A DNA stretch of 7,061 nucleotides, from the NCBI GenBank assembly GCA_034439915.1, contig JAWXBI010000297.1, positions 1 through 7,061 on the forward strand, read 5' to 3'. This DNA is from JADJLQ01 sp034439915 (GTDB lineage Bacteria; Bacteroidota; Bacteroidia; Chitinophagales; Saprospiraceae). Under the pieces are notes generated by a model that worked only from the letters and a program-made list of their open reading frames with translations, was not told where the DNA came from and did no database searches. Below are positions 1 to 5,013 of this stretch, piece after piece. Made by a program: the position numbers and the translations under genes. Within the stretch, counting starts at the first letter, position 1. Every line of letters starts with the position of its first letter.

Positions 1-331
1 AAAGAAGTTCTCGTAGATAAGATAGATTGTACCAGAGCTAACAGAGCTATGCTCAAGGAGCTACAAATCCAGCTCATTGCCAAGCCACTCGGAAGACCTC
101 AGGCAGTGCCCAATCACATAAGTCCAGGACCAAGAAATCCAATCGAAGGTAAATTTGGACAAGCCAAAACAGCACACGGAATGAACCGAATAAAAGGCAA
201 GACTCCAACATACCAGCGAATTTTGGATTGCCACCATTATTATGGTACTGAACCTGGTTAAATTAGCCGGGGAGGTACCCTGTTTTCTATATCGAACTAT
301 TTGGGATTTGTTTACAACCAGAATCCCATAG
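1..331 (+). pseudogene. IS5-family-like transposase, 3' fragment with frameshift
   Basis: This is the C-terminal part of a DDE transposase, cut by the left edge of the window. Frame 1 is open from base 1 and reads DKIDCTRANR, then LGRP, then RNPIEGKFGQAK. The last stretch fits the R(3)E(6)K part of the IS5-family Y(2)R(3)E(6)K signature, which puts the third catalytic acid at the Glu codon 145-147. Frame 1 ends at a TAA (259-261) with a tail unlike the family. Frame 2, however, continues with LQHTSEFWIATIIMVLNLVK, the expected hydrophobic C-terminus, and ends at TAG 329-331. Removing one G from the GG at 196-197 joins the frames as NRIKARLQHTSEFWI. The shift is +1, whereas programmed IS frameshifts are usually -1, so decay or a sequencing error is more likely than recoding. 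The usual length of the family is several hundred residues, but the N-terminal catalytic Asp region is outside the window. The family call is firm; the subgroup is not resolved. Confidence 0.8.
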
Positions 332-343
332 GATAGCTATCCT
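330..343. repeat. 14-bp perfect palindrome after the transposase stop
   Basis: AGGATAGCTATCCT is identical to its reverse complement. It begins inside the stop codon of the frame-restored transposase (TAG 329-331). As RNA it could fold into a 5-bp stem with an AGCT loop. It has no clear T-run on either side, so it is a weak terminator candidate. It could instead belong to the 3' end of the insertion sequence. Confidence 0.4.
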
Positions 344-369
344 GTTTGTTCAATGATTTTATTAACCAC

Positions 370-392
370 AAAAAAACCAATACCCCGGTTTT
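370..392 (-). terminator. Likely intrinsic terminator of the glucosaminidase gene
   Basis: Read on the minus strand, AAAACC is followed by an 8-base loop and then GGTTTT, with the T-tract extending to seven T in total. The stem lies about 20 bases past the TAG stop of the glucosaminidase gene (413-415), which is the normal place for a Rho-independent terminator. The stem has only two G-C pairs, so it may be leaky. Seen from the plus strand, it may also stop read-through from the insertion sequence. Confidence 0.45.
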
Positions 393-412
393 GCTGACTT
401 ATTAAGCAGGCC

Positions 413-1687
413 CTATTTAATGAGCATTTGTTGTCCTATCTGAATGGCATCTGATTGCAGTTGGTTGAGTTCTTTAAGGCTGGCTACCGTTACATTAAAT
501 TTCCTCGCTATACCGAATAAAGTGTCTTTTTCCTGTACAGTATAATATTCCGGTTCTTTTTCTTTGCCGTTGATGGGTTGTTCAAGTGTTCTGATATATT
601 GGATCGTTTTATTTTCATTTTCTAATGGGAGGGGTTCGTGAACGGGCAAAGAATTTGCCGGAACGACGATTTGTGGATTTTGTTCTGCAGGGAAAGTGGG
701 TGTGAGAACTGGTGTGTTTAGGTTTGGTGCAAATTTGGATTTTCGGGATAAATATATTTTGGAGCCAACTGTTGGTTGGCTCCCTTCCTGAATACGATTT
801 CTTCGGTATAAATACTTTGCCTGAATACCATATAACTGTGAAATGGATTCCAGGGTTTCACCGGATTGTACCACGTGAAACGATTTATAATTTGAGTTCT
901 TTTTTTTCTTCTTTTCTAAAAATATGTTCATGGGGGTATTGATCGGGGCATCTTCTTCTTTTAAAATTTCATTGTATTTCATGATAAGTTCGACCGGAAG
1001 ATTAAAATCCATAGCGATTTCTGCCGGGCTGGCCATATGATCTACATAAACACTTTTTAAACCGTTGACTTTTTGAAAAGGAGAATCCTCATTTCCCGCG
1101 AAAAAACCTTTCGGCGCTTCCGGTGCAGATGGCTTGCCACTGATATCATAGGTGTATAACCGATAGTCTTCAATCAGACTGATAAGACGGCGGCTGTACA
1201 TCGGATTGGTGGCATATCCAGCTTTTTGGAGGCCATGAGCCCAGCTTTTATAATCTTCACTCGACAGAGAAAACAGGGACGCATACCGGTTGGCAGTCCT
1301 GCCTTCGCCTGTAATGAAACTGCTGTGAGCTTTAAAACTTTCGGTTGCATCCTGGTAAACTCGGAAGCAGGAACGGATATGGTTACCTTGTTTGTCGTAA
1401 TCGTCATCTTTTAAATAATACGATTTACCACTCCAACGGTCACCACATTTTATTCCGAAGTGGTTGTTGGCCTTAATCGCCAGCGTGCTGGATCCGGCTT
1501 GAGATTCGAGGATGGCCTGTGCAAGTTTTATACTGGCTGGAATTTTGGTTCGGAGCATCTCATCGATGGCGATATATTTATACTGTTCGATGTAAGAAAC
1601 CAAACGGGATTTATCGACTTCGGATGCAGGTAACGCATAAGTGTACATAAGGAGGATCAATACGTTTTTTGTCATTCTCAGATTCAT
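413..1687 (-). CDS. Secreted GH73-type N-acetylglucosaminidase with LysM modules
   Basis: This is a peptidoglycan hydrolase of the FlgJ/Auto glucosaminidase type (GH73), expected to cut the glycan strand after N-acetylglucosamine outside the inner membrane. Residues 8-20 are hydrophobic and form a short signal peptide. The catalytic domain covers about 25-180: IPASIKLAQAILESQAGSS holds the general-acid Glu61, NNHFGIKC (75-81) is the typical second motif, and AGYATNP (156-162) contains the conserved Tyr158. A divergent LysM-like module lies at about 208-258, a clear LysM at 268-314 (FHVVQSGETLESI) and another at 380-424 (YYTVQEKDTLFGIARKF). A Pro-rich linker runs 320-375. These modules should bind the glycan chains. 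The 424-residue length suits Bacteroidota homologues and the last LysM looks complete. The start at 1687 has no Shine-Dalgarno; Met5 is an alternative. The coding strand has an A8 run (plus-strand 900-907) encoding part of a Lys5 stretch, which is slippage-prone. Next gene upstream on the same strand is the MltD-like enzyme. Confidence 0.93.
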   Translation of the reverse strand: MNLRMTKNVLILLMYTYALPASEVDKSRLVSYIEQYKYIAIDEMLRTKIPASIKLAQAILESQAGSSTLAIKANNHFGIKCGDRWSGKSYYLKDDDYDKQGNHIRSCFRVYQDATESFKAHSSFITGEGRTANRYASLFSLSSEDYKSWAHGLQKAGYATNPMYSRRLISLIEDYRLYTYDISGKPSAPEAPKGFFAGNEDSPFQKVNGLKSVYVDHMASPAEIAMDFNLPVELIMKYNEILKEEDAPINTPMNIFLEKKKKKNSNYKSFHVVQSGETLESISQLYGIQAKYLYRRNRIQEGSQPTVGSKIYLSRKSKFAPNLNTPVLTPTFPAEQNPQIVVPANSLPVHEPLPLENENKTIQYIRTLEQPINGKEKEPEYYTVQEKDTLFGIARKFNVTVASLKELNQLQSDAIQIGQQMLIK

Positions 1688-1828
1688 TACTTTGGTTTTT
1701 CAGGTTTTTGGATAAATTTTCATGTCAATGTTTTATTTAGTAGATCTGAGGCCAACTTTATGCCAATGTCTGTTAATCGAATTCAAATAGTTTCTAAATT
1801 GAATCATAAGTTATTCAATATCAGTAGT

Positions 1829-1851
1829 ATATGTTTAATAGTGAAACATAT
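1829..1851. repeat. 8-bp inverted repeat in the glucosaminidase upstream region
   Basis: ATATGTTT (1829-1836) and AAACATAT (1844-1851) are perfect reverse complements separated by 7 bases. The element lies about 140 bases upstream of the glucosaminidase start. It overlaps the near-consensus TATGTTTC on the minus strand, so an operator role is possible. A/T-rich repeats of this size also arise by chance. Confidence 0.35.
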
Positions 1852-1906
1852 TAAAACAATTGTTAATGCGTTGTGAATAAAAAAAAATTGGCTTTCAATT
1901 CATCGG

Positions 1907-1958
1907 TTCAAGCGCAGCTTTAATACCCATTTATAATGGTGATTACTGACCGCTTGAA
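1907..1958. repeat. Nested inverted repeats, near-symmetric
   Basis: The outer arms TTCAAGCG (1907-1914) and CGCTTGAA (1951-1958) are perfect 8-bp reverse complements. Between them is a second hairpin, CCATT-TAT-AATGG (1927-1939). The inner hairpin is nearly centred, with 12 bases on the left and 11 on the right. The element could be a structured RNA segment in the 3' region of the MltD-like transcript, a protein-binding site, or a decayed mobile fragment. I recognise no known family. Confidence 0.4.
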
Positions 1959-1994
1959 AATAGATCGTTATTTTGAATAATAAATAAACAGATA

Positions 1995-2009
1995 GTCTCC
2001 GCCGGAGAC
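1995..2009 (-). terminator. Short hairpin after the MltD-like gene, weak terminator
   Basis: GTCTCC and GGAGAC form a 6-bp, mostly G-C stem with a 3-base loop, about 31 bases beyond the stop of the minus-strand transglycosylase gene. The sequence that follows on the minus strand is T-rich but interrupted (TATCTGTTTATTTATT), so it lacks a proper T-tract. The placement supports a 3'-end hairpin; its strength as a terminator is doubtful. Confidence 0.35.
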
Positions 2010-2039
2010 GTGATGTTAGGTAAATCCCGGATTTATTTA

Positions 2040-3530
2040 TTATGATTTGCGCAGTGGAATAACCAGTCCTGAGGCGGTTTTGGCGCCTAAAGGTATAGCT
2101 CTCATTTCCTCCAGGGAAAGATCAGGTATTTTGCGAATTGCATCCTGGATACTTTCACCCCTGCGGAGACGGTAATGATCAGAGAGGTCCAGATTGACCA
2201 ATGGACTTTCTGGCAGTGCAATTTTATTATAATATGATTTAAAACCTTTGGGCAGGTTTATCGCGACTGGCTTTACGGAAGAATGCATTTTTATGATGTG
2301 GAACTTCTGCCGTTTGGAAAATTTCCTCAACTTTCCAGTAACTAAAATACTATTGTCATTTTTAATGTAATGCACCAATAAGGGGTTATTGACCGTTATT
2401 TCATCCGAACTCATATTGTTCCAATAACGGATATTGTATTTATCGACATTAAACAATTCGGCAATGTCATGGAGATGTTCCCCCGGCTGGGCATCGTAGA
2501 GGACATGGTCATAATACAATTGGTCAATCATACTGCTGTCGAAGGGTTCAAATTTTAAAGGCTCAGGTTTTGGTGATTCTTTTTTATCCAGGTTATTAAG
2601 AAAAAATTCCAGGTGGGGCATAGTCCTGGCAGGTAGCATAAGGGTGTAGCCTTTTTTATTTTCAGGGATCCGGTCATTGCGGAACGAAGTATTCAGAAAC
2701 CGGATGTCTTCCAGGGACATGCCGGTTAGATCGGAGATTTTTGTAAAACTGATCTCATTGTAGATTTTGACAGACCGGGTGATCTGAAAATCCAAACGGG
2801 GCATTGCCGGGGTAAGGTAATACTCGGAATAATACTTCATCAAATACGCTGCAGCTAAAAAGGCAGGCACATAGTTCCGGGTTTCTTTTGGAAGATAATT
2901 TCTTAGCTTCCAAAAATTCCGGGTGCCGGAAATCGCAATCGCCTGATTAACCCGGCCTGGACCACTGTTATAAGCGGCAATAGCTAAAGCCCAATCTTTA
3001 TATCTGTCGTATAATTCAGAAAGATATTCCAGAGCAGCGTCAGTAGACCGGTATGGGTCTTCCCGTTCATCCACATTTTTGTCAATCACCAATTGGTTCA
3101 TCTTCGCTGTACCCGGCATAAATTGCCATAAACCCTGGGCACCAACGCGGCTACGTGCACCCGTGCGTAGGGCAGATTCGATGATACTGACAAATTTCAG
3201 ATCGTTGGGCAACCCTTTTTCTTCTATTTTTCTTTCGAAAATAGGAAAATAGATTGCTGTCCGGCCTAACAGAATCTCCGTCCATTCCGGCCTGGAAGTC
3301 AGATATACCCTTAAAAAACTTTTTACTTCAGAAGTGAATTTGGGTTCGAGGAGATTGGTAACAGAAAGTATCCTTGATTCCAATTCCTTATCGGTCAATT
3401 CAATAAACAGATCTTTATAAATGGCCTTGGCTATTTCGGGACTGGGTGATTTTTCTGCCGTATACGCGAACGCGAACGTTAGAGGGAGGCAGGTAAAGGC
3501 AATCAGTACTGACAGTTGGCGTAATTGCAT
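2040..3530 (-). CDS. MltD-like lytic transglycosylase with LysM-like modules
   Basis: This is an exported peptidoglycan lytic transglycosylase of the SLT/GH23 fold, expected to cleave between N-acetylmuramic acid and N-acetylglucosamine and leave 1,6-anhydro ends. A signal peptide covers about 1-23 (cleavage near AFAYT). Cys14 is not in a lipobox, so unlike E. coli MltD it is probably not a lipoprotein. The SLT domain spans about 100-235: catalytic Glu118 in SIIESAL, then GAQGLWQFMPGTA (130-142) and AAYNSGPGR (185-193), the three classic motifs. Downstream come divergent LysM-like modules at about 247-300, 342-388 (the clearest) and 451-490 (YRLRRGESIQDAI). At 496 residues it is close to MltD length. 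The start at 3530 has no Shine-Dalgarno, as is usual in Bacteroidota. An exact -7 type box lies upstream at 3645-3652. I give no gene symbol because several MltD paralogues normally coexist in this phylum and only the family is clear. Confidence 0.92.
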   Translation of the reverse strand: MQLRQLSVLIAFTCLPLTFAFAYTAEKSPSPEIAKAIYKDLFIELTDKELESRILSVTNLLEPKFTSEVKSFLRVYLTSRPEWTEILLGRTAIYFPIFERKIEEKGLPNDLKFVSIIESALRTGARSRVGAQGLWQFMPGTAKMNQLVIDKNVDEREDPYRSTDAALEYLSELYDRYKDWALAIAAYNSGPGRVNQAIAISGTRNFWKLRNYLPKETRNYVPAFLAAAYLMKYYSEYYLTPAMPRLDFQITRSVKIYNEISFTKISDLTGMSLEDIRFLNTSFRNDRIPENKKGYTLMLPARTMPHLEFFLNNLDKKESPKPEPLKFEPFDSSMIDQLYYDHVLYDAQPGEHLHDIAELFNVDKYNIRYWNNMSSDEITVNNPLLVHYIKNDNSILVTGKLRKFSKRQKFHIIKMHSSVKPVAINLPKGFKSYYNKIALPESPLVNLDLSDHYRLRRGESIQDAIRKIPDLSLEEMRAIPLGAKTASGLVIPLRKS

Positions 3531-3644
3531 GAGGTTATTTGTCGGTTAATGAAGCTAAGAAACACAATAAATCTGACATTTATTGGGCTCAGGCTATGCG
3601 ATAACATTTTATTTAACAAATATTAATAGGCCACCGGAGCGAAG

Positions 3645-3652
3645 CAAAGGTA
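3645..3652 (-). promoter_or_regulatory. Bacteroidota-type -7 box for the transglycosylase gene
   Basis: On the minus strand this reads TACCTTTG, an exact match to the Bacteroidota sigma-factor -7 consensus TAnnTTTG. It would give a leader of roughly 105-110 bases ahead of the ATG at 3530. No TTG-type -33 element is visible about 20 bases upstream, so the call rests on one short motif plus its position. Confidence 0.3.
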
Positions 3653-3716
3653 ACTTTAAATGACTGGGGACTATTTAAAAAAACCTTAAAATAAGCTAAT
3701 GAAATATAAATAAGGT

Positions 3717-3732
3717 TTGACATCTTTGTCAA
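3717..3732. promoter_or_regulatory. 16-base palindromic site, possible operator
   Basis: TTGACA and TGTCAA are perfect reverse complements separated by TCTT. The site lies 57 bases before the membrane-protein start and on the promoter side of both divergent genes. Its size and symmetry fit a dimeric regulator site. It also overlaps TTTG (3716-3719), usable as a plus-strand -33 element, though the matching -7 box (TATCTAAA, 3738-3745) is poor. Confidence 0.35.
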
Positions 3733-3789
3733 GAATTTATCTAAACAAATCATTTTCAATTGATTAAATAAATATATCTCCCGTTCAAC

Positions 3790-5013
3790 ATGGGCAAATT
3801 CACCCCGGTTTCTTCCGTTTGGATTCAACTCCTGCTTTTTGTGGCCTTAATGGGAGAGGTATTGTCATCTACCTTTTGGATAGAGACCCTCGGCATAAAT
3901 GCCTGCCGGTGGATTCATTTTTTTTCTGGGATAGTCATTGGGGGAGGGATCTTGTTCAGGACTTCTGCTCCCGTACCTCGTGCCCCACAACTGCACCAAG
4001 GTGTTTTTTACCTTTTGTTGTGTTCATTAATCGTCTGGGTCGGCATACGTCTTAACTATCTATTCAAATTAAATCCATTGGATTATACACATGCAGACAT
4101 GTTGCCGGTGATCCGGGTGATGGCAGATCGGTTTATTCATTCTCAGCCTGTTTACGAGGTCATACCGGAAATCTGGGGAGGTGTAATGCCTGTCTATCTG
4201 CCCGGTTTGTGGCTCCCTTTTGTGCCTGCCCTGGCATTAAATATAGACCTGAGGTGGATAACAACTTTGTTCATCCTATCCAGCCTGATCTTTTTATTTA
4301 CGTTGATACGGGGAAATAAAAGGTCTTTATTGGTTTGGATTCCGATTGGCCTTTGGTTCGATTTTATTCTCTATAACCGGAATGAAACGATGGTATGGTC
4401 CGAAGAAGGGGTGGTTTATGGTTATTATATGCTTTTTGCCCTGGCGTTGTATTTGCGTTCTTACCTTGGGATCGGTGTATTATTGGCTTGTTGTCTGCTC
4501 AGCCGATATAGCATCGTTTTTTTTGCAAGCTCCCTGATGGCCTGTATTTATTTTTATGAATCGGCTAAAAACTTCAGGTCAATCTTTTTAAGTGCGACCA
4601 TAACAGGTTTAGTCTTAATCACCTTAGGAGGAGCCTGGTCCAGTTTGCTTCAATTTATTGGATTACCTGGTCAATATTTAAAAAACCTGGAGTCTAACCC
4701 GGCTAAATATCAGGAAGTCATGTCACAAGGGCTCGGTTTTGTTCCCTGGTTGCAAGGCCTCGATGATCATTGGATCTACCGCATTATGCTGGTGTCTTTG
4801 ATCGTTCTGGCGGTCCTGATATTTTATTTTTATCGCAGATGGTCAGGCCCGTTATATCTTTTGGCAGGATTAAAATTTACCTTGTTGATCTTTTATCATT
4901 TAGTATTGATCCCATATCCATATTTATTTTATACTTCTGTTTGGGTATCTGTCGTCCTGGTTTATATTTATTTTAATCATGTCAATCCAATTAAAATTGC
5001 CGAGAGCTCATGA
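3790..5013 (+). CDS. Polytopic membrane protein, GT-C glycosyltransferase-like
   Basis: This is an integral inner-membrane protein with about 9-11 hydrophobic segments, for example around 11-28, 72-92, 135-152, 156-173, 178-194, 209-256 (two), 266-284, 331-348 and 354-396 (two). After the third segment comes an extracytoplasmic loop with Asp98 and Asp103 (LDYTHADMLPVI), then MADRFIHSQPVYEV and MPVYLPGLWLPFVP. An acidic residue in this first large loop followed by a 'PVY ... Y-x-P' pattern is typical of GT-C-fold enzymes (GT87/DUF2029- and GT39-like) that transfer sugars from polyprenyl-phosphate donors. That makes a periplasmic glycan or lipid mannosyltransferase-type role plausible, but acceptor and donor cannot be read from the sequence. 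The start has an A/T-rich leader and no Shine-Dalgarno; it is the first Met before the first membrane segment. Its TGA overlaps the mutase ATG (ATGA), implying co-transcription. The membrane topology is secure; the enzymatic role is an inference. Confidence 0.85.
   Translation: MGKFTPVSSVWIQLLLFVALMGEVLSSTFWIETLGINACRWIHFFSGIVIGGGILFRTSAPVPRAPQLHQGVFYLLLCSLIVWVGIRLNYLFKLNPLDYTHADMLPVIRVMADRFIHSQPVYEVIPEIWGGVMPVYLPGLWLPFVPALALNIDLRWITTLFILSSLIFLFTLIRGNKRSLLVWIPIGLWFDFILYNRNETMVWSEEGVVYGYYMLFALALYLRSYLGIGVLLACCLLSRYSIVFFASSLMACIYFYESAKNFRSIFLSATITGLVLITLGGAWSSLLQFIGLPGQYLKNLESNPAKYQEVMSQGLGFVPWLQGLDDHWIYRIMLVSLIVLAVLIFYFYRRWSGPLYLLAGLKFTLLIFYHLVLIPYPYLFYTSVWVSVVLVYIYFNHVNPIKIAESS

Larger units (their letters stand above)
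1688..2039. other. 352-base A/T-rich gap between the two wall-hydrolase genes
   Basis: No credible coding frame, tRNA or rRNA is visible here. The stretch separates two minus-strand genes, so it should hold the 3' end of the MltD-like transcript and the promoter of the glucosaminidase gene. No exact minus-strand TAnnTTTG box was found. The closest is TATGTTTC (plus-strand 1843-1850), one base off, without a convincing TTG at the right distance. Several inverted repeats, listed separately, are the main structure. The length favours separate transcription of the two genes over a tight operon. Confidence 0.6.
3531..3789. promoter_or_regulatory. Divergent intergenic promoter region
   Basis: These 259 bases separate the minus-strand transglycosylase from the plus-strand membrane protein, so promoters for both should lie here. 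The stretch is A/T-rich with no convincing gene. A -7 type box for the minus strand is at 3645-3652 and a palindrome near the plus-strand gene is at 3717-3732. A TAAGGTTTG at 3711-3719 on the plus strand resembles a -7 box but has three bases rather than two between TA and TTTG. Confidence 0.55.

Noticed and set aside
49..261. A stand-alone 70-residue protein starting at the ATG at 49
   Set aside because: The frame is open to base 1 and the residues before this Met (DKIDCTRANR) already match the transposase family, so the ATG is internal to a truncated transposase.
712..942. 76-residue plus-strand frame
   Set aside because: It is antisense to the LysM-bearing part of the glucosaminidase gene, whose protein motifs are unmistakable.
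1881..1887. Poly-A tract as a terminator for a minus-strand transcript
   Set aside because: The T-run on the minus strand is not preceded by an adjacent G-C-rich hairpin, so it does not make an intrinsic terminator.
3613..3828. 71-residue minus-strand frame across the divergent intergenic region
   Set aside because: It overlaps the start of the membrane-protein gene and has no motif, while the region shows promoter-like A/T-rich features instead.
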